From positions 1,550,001 through 1,614,000 of the forward strand of contig CP148074.1 in assembly GCA_037482215.1 (NCBI GenBank): a stretch of 64,000 nucleotides of DNA, in the 5' to 3' direction. This document shows, one piece after another, positions 37,180-45,717 of the stretch (position 1 is its first letter; every line of letters starts with the position of its first letter). A program made the position numbers and the translations under genes. This stretch comes from Pseudomonas mendocina. GTDB lineage: Bacteria > Pseudomonadota > Gammaproteobacteria > Pseudomonadales > Pseudomonadaceae. A model generated the notes under the pieces. The model ran no database searches and was not told the DNA's origin. It saw only the letters and a program-made list of their open reading frames with translations.

Positions 37180-38577
37180 TCAAAGGGCGATTTGCTCGCC
37201 TGGCTCAGGGATGATTGCATCCCAATCCAGTTGGTCACGGATGGCCAATTGCAGTGCCCGGCTTTTTTCCAACTCACCATGGATCAGGTAGAGCTCGGGT
37301 TTATTCTCGAAATGGCTGACCCAGTCGATCAGTTGCGATTGTCCGGCGTGGGCTGAGAAGCCACCTAGGGTGTGAATCTTGGCTCTTACCGCGATGCGTT
37401 GGTGGAATAGTTTGACCGACTCGGTTCCTTCCACCAAGGCGCGCCCAAGGGTTCCACTGGCCTGGAAACCAGGCATGATGATATGGGTGTTCTCACGCCA
37501 AAGATTGTGTTTGAAATGATGAAGAATACGCCCGCCGGTACACATCCCGCTGCCCGCGATGATGATGGCCCCACTGTTGATCCGGTTGACTGCCATGGAG
37601 TCATCGGTGTCCAGTGTACAGCGCAGAATAGGCAGCCAGTCTTGAATATCTTTGCAGGACTCGACAGCTGGGTCGCCTGCAGTGCCTAACTCATCCAGAT
37701 AGCGTGAGTAGATAGCATTGGCCCGAATGGCCATGGGGCTGTCGAGGAAAACGGCCTGTTGCGGCAGGCGACCTTCACGATAGAAACGACCCAGGTAATA
37801 GATCAGGTCCTGCGTGCGCCCCACAGCAAAGGCAGGGATCAGTACGTTGCCGCCATCACGATGGGCTTGTTGCAGGATGTCTGCCAGCTCTTCGAGTGTT
37901 TCTTCAGTGTTGCGGTGATCACGGTCGCCATAGGTGGACTCCAGAAGTACCACATCAGCTTGTTTGAGCGTGCTGGGGGCCTTCATCAAGGGCGAGGTGG
38001 TGCAACCCAAATCGCCGGAAAACACTAGGCGACGGCTTTGGAGTTTTTCTCGTACCACTATTTCAACGATGGCCGAGCCCAAAATATGGCCGGCTTCGTG
38101 GAAGGTCACTGTAATGCCAGGGGCAACTTCATAAGGTTCGCTGTAAGGCAAGGCATGGCAAAGTTTGATGGTTTTTTCCGCATCTTCCACGGTGTAAAGC
38201 GGTTTGAGTGGTGGTCTGGCACGGCGTGCACGCCATTTGTTTTCCCACTCTGTGTCTTTTTCTTGAAGGTGCGCAGAGTCGTGCAGCATCAACTCCATCA
38301 GCTCGCAACTGGGAGGCGTGGCATAGATGGGACCGCGGTAGCCGGCGGCAGTCAGCTTGGGGAGTAGACCAGTGTGGTCGATGTGGGCATGTGAAATAAC
38401 AACGGCATCCAGGCTGCTGACATCGAAGGTGAAGGCTGAACGGTTATGTTCCTGTTCTTCCTTGCGGCCTTGCATCATTCCACAGTCCAGCAAAACCTTA
38501 GCGCCTTCATGGCTCTCCAGCAGGTAGCAAGAGCCTGTAACTTGTTGAATTGCACCCAGAAATTTAAGCAGGGCCAT
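37180..38577 (-). CDS. Metallo-beta-lactamase/beta-CASP ribonuclease-like protein
   Basis: A 465-residue protein of the CPSF73/Ysh1-like bacterial exonuclease group. The MBL zinc motif is SHAHIDHTG (about residue 55), with further ligands in FHEAGHILGS and FSGDLG. The beta-CASP part includes ESTYGDRDH, PAFAVGRTQDLIYYL and GSGMCTGGRILHH, then HTLGGFSAHAGQSQL near the end and a C-terminal RMMBL-type segment LIHGELEKSRAL. It probably acts on RNA. ATG 38577 is preferred over 38598. It is divergent from a phosphoketolase-like gene; MBL nucleases of this type are often neighbours of phosphoketolase genes. Confidence 0.88.
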   Translation of the reverse strand: MALLKFLGAIQQVTGSCYLLESHEGAKVLLDCGMMQGRKEEQEHNRSAFTFDVSSLDAVVISHAHIDHTGLLPKLTAAGYRGPIYATPPSCELMELMLHDSAHLQEKDTEWENKWRARRARPPLKPLYTVEDAEKTIKLCHALPYSEPYEVAPGITVTFHEAGHILGSAIVEIVVREKLQSRRLVFSGDLGCTTSPLMKAPSTLKQADVVLLESTYGDRDHRNTEETLEELADILQQAHRDGGNVLIPAFAVGRTQDLIYYLGRFYREGRLPQQAVFLDSPMAIRANAIYSRYLDELGTAGDPAVESCKDIQDWLPILRCTLDTDDSMAVNRINSGAIIIAGSGMCTGGRILHHFKHNLWRENTHIIMPGFQASGTLGRALVEGTESVKLFHQRIAVRAKIHTLGGFSAHAGQSQLIDWVSHFENKPELYLIHGELEKSRALQLAIRDQLDWDAIIPEPGEQIAL

Positions 38578-38706
38578 CGTACTTCCTTTGGCGAACATGT
38601 AGTGGTCAAGGCTGACTGAATGCTTGACGGCTTGTCTTGATATGGGTCAGCGACTGTATATTGCGGCTGACTTTAGACTGACGTACAACATTTGTGGAGT
38701 AATTGT

Positions 38707-41103
38707 ATGACCCAGTTGTTCCCCGGCCCAGATGAGTTGGCCTTACATGCGTCACAGCAGCCAGTATTTGCCGACTGGCAGCGTGGCTACGGGCCAATAC
38801 GTCACAGCATGCAGACTGTGGCTGCGGTTTACCGAATGGCTCATCAAGTGGTACAGGCTGGCTTGCAGCCAGATGTGGGCAGCGTATACCGACAGCTGCA
38901 CGCATTGGACCGGTTGGCGTCGGCGGGGCTGTGGATGGTTGTACATATGACCTATGCACAGCGTGTCCGATTGGACGGCACGCCGTTGCAGGCCGAGGAT
39001 TTTAAGGTAACACCAGAGGGCCATACCGGTGGTGCACTGAACATGGTTCCAGCGTACGCGGGGTATCTGGCGCTGAATCAGCTGACCGGTGAAACCCGTG
39101 GTTGGCTAATGGGGCAAGGGCATTGCGTCGCGGCTATTGAGGCTTTGAACTTACTCACAGGTAACCAGCATCCTGAGCAAGCTAAGTGCTATCCCCGCAG
39201 TGAGGCGGGTATGAGTCGGATGGCAGCTGACTTCTACAGTTACGCGCAGAACGCCTCGGGGCAGGTCGATGCGCCCCTTGGCAGCCATGTTAACCCTCAC
39301 ACCGCAGGTGGTATAGCTGAGGGCGGTTATCTGGGCTTTGCCGAGCTGCAATACGCCCACTTGCCATTGCCGGGTGAAAAACTGGTGGCGTTTCTGTCTG
39401 ATGGTGCTGCCGAGGAGCAGCGCGGCAGTGACTGGATACCACGTTGGTGGCGGGCAGAAGACTGCGGTGTGGCTTTGCCGGTGATGATCGCCAACGGTCG
39501 TCGTATTGAACAGCGTACTGAGCTGGGTACCCCTGCGGGCTTGGCGGGTTTTCGCGAGCATCTCCAACACTGTGGCTTTGATCCCATGAGTTTCGACGGG
39601 CGCGACCCAGCGGCATTTGTCTGTGCGTTGTGGGAGATGGAGCAGCGCCTGGGGCATCGTGTAGACGAATATAAAAACGGGCTGCTGAATTACCCCCTGC
39701 CGATTCCTTATGGCATTGCTGAAACCACCAAGGGCTTTGGCTTTTACGGTGACGGCAGCAATGCGGCGCATAACCTGCCGCTGCCGGGCAATCCCCATCT
39801 CGACGACACAGCCAGGGCACTGTTCAACCAGCATGCTGCTCAGTTGTGGGTAAGCCCAAATGAGCTAGAGCAGGCGTGTGACTGTTTCGCTGATCGAGGC
39901 AATCGCCCGCTTGAGCGTGATAACCCGCTGGCGTTACGACGCCCCACAGCTCCCGTTATTCCGGAGCTGCATTTCCGGTCAGAGACATGCTCGCCGATGT
40001 CAGCGCTGGACCGTTTCTTTGTTGATCTGGTTCAAGCTAACCCGCAGCTGAGACCCCGTGTCGGCAACCCGGACGAGTTGGCCAGCAATCGCTTAGGCAG
40101 CGTGCTCAAGGCTCTTAAACATCGGGTTAACACCCCGGAAAGTGAGCTAGAGGCTATCGATGGAGCGGTTATCACGGCGCTAAATGAGGAGGCGGTGGTG
40201 TCTGCTTGTTTGGCCAACCAAGGTGGCCTGAATCTGGTGGCCAGCTATGAGGCCTTCTGCGTGAAGATGCTCGGCGCTGTTCGCCAGCGCATCATCTTTG
40301 CCAGGCAGCAGAAGGAGGTCGGGCGCCCGGCGGGTTGGCTCGGTTGGCCGTTGGTGGCTACATCCCATACATGGGAAAACGGTAAGAACCAGCAGTCCCA
40401 TCAGGACACAACCTTTTGTGAGGCTCTGCTGGGTGAGATGAGTGATATGGTCAGGGTGTTGTTCCCTGCTGATCACAACTCGGTGTTGGCGTCGCTGCCG
40501 GAAATTTACGGGGCACGCGGCCAACTGGCCTGCATGGTGATCGCCAAGCGAGAGCGGCCTTGTGTCTTTGATGCGGAACAAGCACAGCAACTGGTCCGTG
40601 ATGGTGCTCTGGTGCTGGCTGAGCGAGGTGGTGATGACCCGGTGCTGTTGATTGCGTGCGGTAGTTATCAGCTAGGTGAAATGCAGCGAGCCGCTGTTCG
40701 TCTGACTGAAGCGGATTGTGCCTGGCGACTGGTTTACTTGCAGGAGCCGGGTCGTTTCCGTAGCCCGCGTGATCAGTGGGAGGAGGAAGTGGTAGCCAAC
40801 GCGGATCTGGTCGCCCGTCTATTCCCTGAGGCGTATGCGCGGCGAGTGCTGCTGAGCCATATGCGGCCGGAAGTGGCGCGTGGGCACCTGTGGCCATTGC
40901 TCGGTCAGGAGAGTCGTGTTTTGGGCTATCTGAATCGGGGCGGCACATTGGATGAGGCCGGCATGTTGTTTGCCAACCGGTCGAGCTGGGCTCATGTGCT
41001 TGTAGCCTGTGCTGAGCTATTGAACAGACCGCTGAGGGATTTTCTCAGTGAGGCTGAGCGTGCAGCAGTTGAAGGGAGAGGGGAGCCACGTTGCCTGCGC
41101 TAA
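38707..41103 (+). CDS. Divergent phosphoketolase-like ThDP-dependent protein
   Basis: A 798-residue thiamine-diphosphate protein. The layout matches phosphoketolase (XFP): GHTGGALN near residue 105, GQGHCVAA where XFP has GHGGPA, SHVNPHTAGGIAEGGYLGF, and the ThDP/Mg motif SDGAAEEQRG with Asn in MIANGRRIEQ. Further matches are GNPDELASNRL, ASYEAF and the active-site-like SHTWENGKNQQSHQDTTF. Several positions differ from true XFP (GGPA to CVAA, IHEGG to IAEGG, NGFSHQDPGF to NQQSHQDTTF), so the substrate may differ. GGAG precedes ATG 38707. The P. aeruginosa counterpart is, as far as I recall, uncharacterised. Confidence 0.8.
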   Translation: MTQLFPGPDELALHASQQPVFADWQRGYGPIRHSMQTVAAVYRMAHQVVQAGLQPDVGSVYRQLHALDRLASAGLWMVVHMTYAQRVRLDGTPLQAEDFKVTPEGHTGGALNMVPAYAGYLALNQLTGETRGWLMGQGHCVAAIEALNLLTGNQHPEQAKCYPRSEAGMSRMAADFYSYAQNASGQVDAPLGSHVNPHTAGGIAEGGYLGFAELQYAHLPLPGEKLVAFLSDGAAEEQRGSDWIPRWWRAEDCGVALPVMIANGRRIEQRTELGTPAGLAGFREHLQHCGFDPMSFDGRDPAAFVCALWEMEQRLGHRVDEYKNGLLNYPLPIPYGIAETTKGFGFYGDGSNAAHNLPLPGNPHLDDTARALFNQHAAQLWVSPNELEQACDCFADRGNRPLERDNPLALRRPTAPVIPELHFRSETCSPMSALDRFFVDLVQANPQLRPRVGNPDELASNRLGSVLKALKHRVNTPESELEAIDGAVITALNEEAVVSACLANQGGLNLVASYEAFCVKMLGAVRQRIIFARQQKEVGRPAGWLGWPLVATSHTWENGKNQQSHQDTTFCEALLGEMSDMVRVLFPADHNSVLASLPEIYGARGQLACMVIAKRERPCVFDAEQAQQLVRDGALVLAERGGDDPVLLIACGSYQLGEMQRAAVRLTEADCAWRLVYLQEPGRFRSPRDQWEEEVVANADLVARLFPEAYARRVLLSHMRPEVARGHLWPLLGQESRVLGYLNRGGTLDEAGMLFANRSSWAHVLVACAELLNRPLRDFLSEAERAAVEGRGEPRCLR

Positions 41104-41142
41104 GCACAGGCAAGCGACTAAACAGTAAGGTGCGGTTTGTGA

Positions 41143-41541
41143 TTACAGGCCGCAATCTGCTTTGCTGAATCGCTCGGTGGTAACCGGGCGATTGGTGCGG
41201 TATTCACTGAACTCGTAACGCAAGCCGGCACCACGGGCGAGCAGTTGGCGGTAGCCTGGGTTCTGACAAACACTGTTAGCCAGTTGCGCACGAACGGTGT
41301 CCGGATTGCCGCGCATTTTCGCAGCATGTTCGCTGCGTACGCTGAGATGGTTCACCAGCTCACTGCCCTCGACGGTATAGCCTTGGTCGAGAATATCTTC
41401 GTTGATAGCTCTGGGTGTGCCGACGCTGCTCTCGCGCGCTACTTTCTCCAGCGTTTTGCTGAGTTCGTAATCTTTAAGGGTCACGGCCTGAGCAAACATC
41501 GGTAGGGTCAGGGCAACAGCCAGACAGGTTAAACGCAGCAT
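41143..41541 (-). CDS. Small secreted protein, putative quorum-sensing-regulated virulence factor family
   Basis: A 132-residue protein with an N-terminal signal peptide (MLRLTCLAVALTLPMFAQA), so probably periplasmic or secreted. The mature part has only two Cys (in SVCQN and ADCGL), which could form a disulfide. It contains GTPRAINEDILDQGYTVEG, NHLSVRSEHAAKM and YEFSEYRTN. It resembles the PA3611-type family (QSregVF), whose activity is not known. It is convergent with the phosphoketolase-like gene. Confidence 0.7.
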   Translation of the reverse strand: MLRLTCLAVALTLPMFAQAVTLKDYELSKTLEKVARESSVGTPRAINEDILDQGYTVEGSELVNHLSVRSEHAAKMRGNPDTVRAQLANSVCQNPGYRQLLARGAGLRYEFSEYRTNRPVTTERFSKADCGL

Positions 41542-41804
41542 TGGGTTCTCCAGATTTTAATCGCGCTCTTTAAGACCGGATGCTCGGTAAAGAGGTTCAG
41601 TCAATTCTAGCCTAACTGAGCAGGCCGATTGACGACAGTGCCGGACTTCGTTGCGTTCGCTCCGTTCTGCACGCTGTGCAAACTGTATACGCGGTTAAGT
41701 CTGGATACCTGGTTGAACAACTCGTGTCCGCCTTTGCTAGACTCCGCGCTCGCTGAGTCTGGAGTTACCATGCCTGCTATTTTTTATCATCGGGTGATGT
41801 TCCG
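41542..41804. other. Intergenic region upstream of tapT
   Basis: This 263-base stretch separates the divergent small secreted protein gene and tapT. It should hold both promoters, but I see no clear sigma-70 pair. A TTGAAC at 41712 and TAGACT near 41737 are too far apart to be convincing. Its last 35 bases carry a short leader ORF, listed separately. Confidence 0.4.
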
Positions 41805-41808
41805 ATGA
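41770..41808 (+). CDS. 12-codon leader ORF overlapping the tapT start
   Basis: ATG at 41770 with a strong ribosome site (GGAG at 41761-41764, five bases away) opens the frame MPAIFYHRVMFR and ends in TGA at 41806-41808. This overlaps the tapT ATG as ATGA. tapT itself has only a poor ribosome site, so its translation may be coupled to this leader. Whether it is translated is not shown by sequence alone. Confidence 0.5.
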   Translation: MPAIFYHRVMFR

Positions 41809-42515
41809 GCCACGCCGTCGCCCGTTTACGTGCCGAGCGCATCGCCCGTAGTGAAAAACCTTTTTTGGCCAGGGGCTGTCGGGCGATACGTTGCCCTGAC
41901 TGCCGTCTGGCGGTGACTCATTGCTTGTGTGCTTGGAGGCCGAACGTTGAATCGCGTTCAGGGATGGCGCTGGTCATGCATGACGTTGAAGCCCTCAAAC
42001 CCAGCAACACCGGTTGGCTGATTGCTGATGTGGTAGCGGATACCAGCGCGTTCGGCTGGTCGAGGGTTGAAGTGGACCCGCGCTTACTTGAGTTGTTAGA
42101 TGATCCGCAGTGGCAGCCTTATCTCGTCTTCCCTGGTGAGTATGCAGCGCCAGAACGGGTGGTCAGTGAAGTTAGAGCAGACACAGGCAAGCGCCCGCTG
42201 TTTGTTTTGCTCGATGCAACCTGGAGCGAAGCACGCAAGATGTTTCGCAAGAGCCCTTATCTGGATCGTTTACCGGTATTGAGCTTGCAGCCCGAGCAGT
42301 TGTCCCGCTATCGCTTGCGTCGCTCAAAGCGGGACGACCACCTGTGTACAGCTGAAGTAGCCGCACTGTGCTTAGAGCTGGCGGGCGATGAGCGTGCCGC
42401 AGATGCGTTGAATGCCTATCTTGATGTGTTCAGCCAGCATTATCTGGCGGCTAAAGCGCCACGTGCAGTCGATCTCGGCGATCCTCTGCACGAGCGCTTG
42501 AAAGCGTTTCTGTGA
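41805..42515 (+). CDS. tapT: tRNA-uridine aminocarboxypropyltransferase (DTW domain)
   Basis: A 236-residue DTW-domain protein. It aligns end to end with E. coli YfiP/TapT, which makes acp3U at position 47 of tRNA from S-adenosylmethionine. The shared N-terminus is LRAERIAR and PFLARG. The Cys pairs CPDCRLAVTHCLC probably bind zinc. Also present are EALKPSNTGWLIADV and the name-giving DxTW in LLDATWSEARKMFRKSPYL. The start is fixed by that homology. It overlaps a 12-codon leader ORF and is convergent with an EamA gene three bases away. Confidence 0.9.
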   Translation: MSHAVARLRAERIARSEKPFLARGCRAIRCPDCRLAVTHCLCAWRPNVESRSGMALVMHDVEALKPSNTGWLIADVVADTSAFGWSRVEVDPRLLELLDDPQWQPYLVFPGEYAAPERVVSEVRADTGKRPLFVLLDATWSEARKMFRKSPYLDRLPVLSLQPEQLSRYRLRRSKRDDHLCTAEVAALCLELAGDERAADALNAYLDVFSQHYLAAKAPRAVDLGDPLHERLKAFL

Positions 42516-42518
42516 GGC

Positions 42519-43400
42519 TTAGGCCGTCTTTTTCGGCCATAGCTGAGCCAGCAGCATGCCGGTGAACATCAGCGCACAGCCAAAGTAACCGCGCAGCTCC
42601 AATGACTCGCTGAGGAAGATTGCCCCAGCGATCGCGGCGAAAACGGCTTCAAGTGACAGGATGATCGCAGCGTGGGAGGCAATAGCATCTTTCTGCGCTA
42701 CGACTTGTAGCGTAAAGCCCACCGCAACACCGAAAATGCCGCCGTAGAGAATGGCCGGGCCTGCAGCGATGATGGCATCCAGTTTTATCTCTTCCAGAGC
42801 GATTGCGAGGATCAAGCTGATCACCGCGCAGGTGACAAACTGGATCAAGGCCAGACGTAACGGATCATGGCGGCTGGCAAATGCGCCAACCAGAAGCACA
42901 TGAACGCCCCAGACGAAGGCGCCAGCCAGTTGTAACCAGTCGCCTGAGGCCACATGGAAGCCGTCACCGACGCTCAGTAGGAACATGCCGACGACCGCAA
43001 GTGAAGCGCCCAGCCAGATACCGATGCCGGTCTTGTGCCCGATGAACAGGCCCAGAATCGGTACCACAATGACGTACAAACCGGTGATGAAGCCCGAATT
43101 AGTAACGCTGGTAAACAGCAGACCGACCTGTTGCAGGTTGATCCCAAGTGACAGCGCTAAGCCCATCAGGATGCCGCCAGTGAGCAGTGGGCGTGACAGT
43201 GGTGCGGCAGGGACGGGATTACGTTTTTGCAGCAGGTGGAGAACGGGGATCAGAATAATTGCCGCCAAGCCAAAACGCAGGCCGGTATACAGAAATGGAC
43301 CGATTGAATCCATGCCTAAGCGTTGAGCAATGAAAGCCGAGCCCCAGATCATGGCAGTGAGCAGCATCAACAGGTCGGCGCGTAAAGCTTGGGTTCGCAT
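42519..43400 (-). CDS. EamA-family (DMT) membrane transporter
   Basis: A 293-residue inner-membrane protein with about ten hydrophobic segments in two EamA repeats. The first starts LLMLLTAMIWGSAFIAQRLG. The second, at about residues 145-285, includes LEAVFAAIAGAIFLSESLEL, the typical repeat ending. Members export amino acids, metabolites or drugs; the substrate here is unknown. ATG 43400 (MRTQALRADL) is preferred over 43418. Confidence 0.85.
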   Translation of the reverse strand: MRTQALRADLLMLLTAMIWGSAFIAQRLGMDSIGPFLYTGLRFGLAAIILIPVLHLLQKRNPVPAAPLSRPLLTGGILMGLALSLGINLQQVGLLFTSVTNSGFITGLYVIVVPILGLFIGHKTGIGIWLGASLAVVGMFLLSVGDGFHVASGDWLQLAGAFVWGVHVLLVGAFASRHDPLRLALIQFVTCAVISLILAIALEEIKLDAIIAAGPAILYGGIFGVAVGFTLQVVAQKDAIASHAAIILSLEAVFAAIAGAIFLSESLELRGYFGCALMFTGMLLAQLWPKKTA

Positions 43401-43600
43401 TTTTGAGTCTCGGGGCAAAAGCGCGAACTTTGCCGTAAACCAACGCGCTTGACCACCCCGTCACTGCTCGGCATGCTGCACGCCACAGATTATTTATAAA
43501 AATCTCGCAAGGATGCCGTTTTTATCGAGAGGCGACACTGCATAATTACGTGCCTGTCTGCCGAACCAAGTCGGTACTTACAACAAGAACGGGAATAATT

Positions 43601-44251
43601 ATGGCTGCCTTTGAAATCCTGATTGCCGACGACCACCCACTGTTTCGCAGTGCCCTGCAGCAAGCTTTGACCCTCGGGCTGGGACCAGATGTACGCCTGG
43701 TTGAGGCTGCCAGCATTGCTGAGCTGGAAGGGTGCTTGGCCGGCAAAACAGATTGGGACTTGGTGTTGCTGGATCTGAACATGCCTGGTGCATATGGTTT
43801 TTCAGGCCTAGTACTGCTGCGTGGGCAATACCCGCACATCCCCGTGGTGATGATCTCTGCTCAGGAAGAGTCATCAGTTGTTGCGCGTTCCCGTGAGTTC
43901 GGCGCCAGTGGCTTCATTCCAAAGTCCAGCTCACTTGAGGTTATTCAGGAGGCCGTTCGCCAAGTACTGGATGGTGATGTTTGGTGGCCAACCCAAAGCG
44001 AAGAGGCCATCGCCCTGAGTGAGGAGGCGAAGGCAGCCAGTGCCGGTTTGGCTAGCCTGACGCCTCAACAGTTCCGCGTCTTGACCATGGTCTGTGATGG
44101 TTTGCTAAACAAGCAGATTGCTTACGAGTTGAATGTCTCTGAAGCTACCGTCAAAGCACACGTAACAGCCATTTTCCGTAAGCTGGGGGTCAGAACCAGA
44201 ACCCAAGCTGCACTTCTGCTTCAACAGTTGGAATCAGTTATCAAGGACTGA
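43601..44251 (+). CDS. erdR: LuxR-family response regulator ErdR
   Basis: A 216-residue two-component regulator. The receiver domain has the acidic pair in LIADDHPLFR, the phospho-accepting Asp in LVLLDLNMPGAYG and the conserved Lys in GFIPKSS. The C-terminal LuxR/NarL HTH is LLNKQIAYELNVSEATVKAH. It matches ErdR (EraR-like), which controls ethanol, acetate and related carbon metabolism genes in Pseudomonas. ATG 43601 gives MAAFEILIADDHP; 17 upstream in-frame codons are not conserved. No sensor kinase is adjacent. Confidence 0.92.
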   Translation: MAAFEILIADDHPLFRSALQQALTLGLGPDVRLVEAASIAELEGCLAGKTDWDLVLLDLNMPGAYGFSGLVLLRGQYPHIPVVMISAQEESSVVARSREFGASGFIPKSSSLEVIQEAVRQVLDGDVWWPTQSEEAIALSEEAKAASAGLASLTPQQFRVLTMVCDGLLNKQIAYELNVSEATVKAHVTAIFRKLGVRTRTQAALLLQQLESVIKD

Positions 44252-44305
44252 GTGATTTTCTCAAGGGCATACCGTAAGCTGCCGCTTTTTTAGCTGGGAT
44301 GCACT

Positions 44306-44671
44306 ATGTCACCGTTCAAGGGGCAGAAAGGTTTCAAACGCATTATCAACGCTGCCGGTTACTCACTGGCCGGCTTACGGGCAGCTTTCACTGGAGAAGC
44401 TGCTTTCAGGCAATTGGTTTTGTTGAATGTGGTGCTGGTGCCGTTGGCGTTCTTTTTGGAGGTCAGCCCTGGCGAGCGGGCGGTAATGATTGCTGTGTGT
44501 ATGCTGGGGCTGATTGTTGAACTGCTCAACTCAGCTATCGAGGCGGCAATTGATCGTATCTCCCTTGAACGTCATCCACTTTCAAAAAATGCTAAGGACA
44601 TGGGCAGTGCGGCCCAGTTTGTCTCGTTAAGCCTAATTGCAGTTGTATGGGCCACCATCTTGCTGGGGTGA
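44306..44671 (+). CDS. dgkA: Diacylglycerol kinase DgkA
   Basis: A 121-residue trimeric inner-membrane kinase that recycles diacylglycerol to phosphatidic acid. It has three membrane segments and the conserved EAAFRQL and LLNSAIEAAIDRIS segments, the latter with the catalytic Glu and Asn. It follows erdR by 54 bases and is convergent with finR, an order seen in other pseudomonads. Confidence 0.95.
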   Translation: MSPFKGQKGFKRIINAAGYSLAGLRAAFTGEAAFRQLVLLNVVLVPLAFFLEVSPGERAVMIAVCMLGLIVELLNSAIEAAIDRISLERHPLSKNAKDMGSAAQFVSLSLIAVVWATILLG

Positions 44672-44680
44672 GTCTCAGGA

Positions 44681-45607
44681 TCAGCGAATCTCTGGCAGTT
44701 GTATTTGATCGCTACGGGTTACGTCAGCGGTCAATGCTCTGCACATTTCGATAAATTCGCGCATGGCGGCAGTCTGGTACTTTCTTTTATGCCAGATGAA
44801 GTAAAACTGTCGGCGCAAATCCAGCTCAGGGGATTCCAAGGGGACTAAGCTGCCTCGGCGGAATGCGTCGCGCAGGGCTAAGCGGGAAATACAGCTGATG
44901 CCCAGGCCTGATTCAACCGCGCGTTTAATTGCTTCGGTGTGCTCAAGCTCTAGGCGAATGTTCAGGCTTTGGGGGTGATGGCGCATGGCCTGATCAAAGG
45001 TAAGGCGTGTACCGGAGCCTTGCTCGCGGAGAATCCAAGCTTCGCGGCTCAGCTCATCCAAGGTCGCCACGCCACGTTTGGCTAATGGATGTTGAGGGGC
45101 GCAAAAAACAACCAGCTCATCTTCCACCCAAGGGTGTACATCAATGTCTGGGTGTTGGCAGTCACCTTCGATCATGCCGAGGTCCAGATCATAATGAGCA
45201 ATTTGTTGCACCACGTGGGCGGTGTTGTGCACTTGGAGTTTGACCTTGCACTCAGGGTGGCGCTGCATGAAGTTGCCGATGAGCAGCGTCGCTAAGTAGT
45301 TGCCTACGGTCAAGGTCGCTCCCACCTTGAGCGAGCCAAAACCACTTTGTCCGATCAACAGGCGTTCAATTTCGCTTGCTTGCTCCAGTAAGGCCACTGC
45401 TTGCGGCAGTAACTGCAATCCCAGCGCATTGAGGCTCAGTCGCTTCCCTGCACGATCAAATAGTTGGCAATCAGACTGGCGCTCCAGTTCGCTCAGGGAG
45501 GTGCTAGTAGCCGATTGGGATAGGGATAAGGCATCGGCGGCACGAGAAACGCTTTCGTGTTGGGCTACGGCTACAAATATCTGAAGTTGTCTGAGCGTAA
45601 ATCGCAT
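44681..45607 (-). CDS. finR: LysR-type regulator of fpr (FinR-like)
   Basis: A 308-residue LysR-type regulator. The N-terminal HTH includes HESVSRAADALSLSQSATST and a linker helix; an effector-binding domain follows at about 90-295. It is divergent from fpr across 110 bases. In P. putida a LysR protein in the same place, FinR, activates fpr under superoxide stress. The name is inferred from this context and the erdR-dgkA flank. Confidence 0.82.
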   Translation of the reverse strand: MRFTLRQLQIFVAVAQHESVSRAADALSLSQSATSTSLSELERQSDCQLFDRAGKRLSLNALGLQLLPQAVALLEQASEIERLLIGQSGFGSLKVGATLTVGNYLATLLIGNFMQRHPECKVKLQVHNTAHVVQQIAHYDLDLGMIEGDCQHPDIDVHPWVEDELVVFCAPQHPLAKRGVATLDELSREAWILREQGSGTRLTFDQAMRHHPQSLNIRLELEHTEAIKRAVESGLGISCISRLALRDAFRRGSLVPLESPELDLRRQFYFIWHKRKYQTAAMREFIEMCRALTADVTRSDQIQLPEIR

Positions 45608-45717
45608 ATCGATATAACCGATAACCTATATCTTTATAATCCACTTAACAGATATTGTGCGCTCGCTTAAAATCCGCCGCAACTTAAACTAGCCCCGCGT
45701 TTTTCTGAGGAATCAGC

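Noticed and set aside
42522..42538. GGCCG/CGGCC hairpin with T-rich loop near the tapT-EamA junction
   Set aside because: The T residues are in the loop, not after the stem, and it lies inside the EamA coding region.
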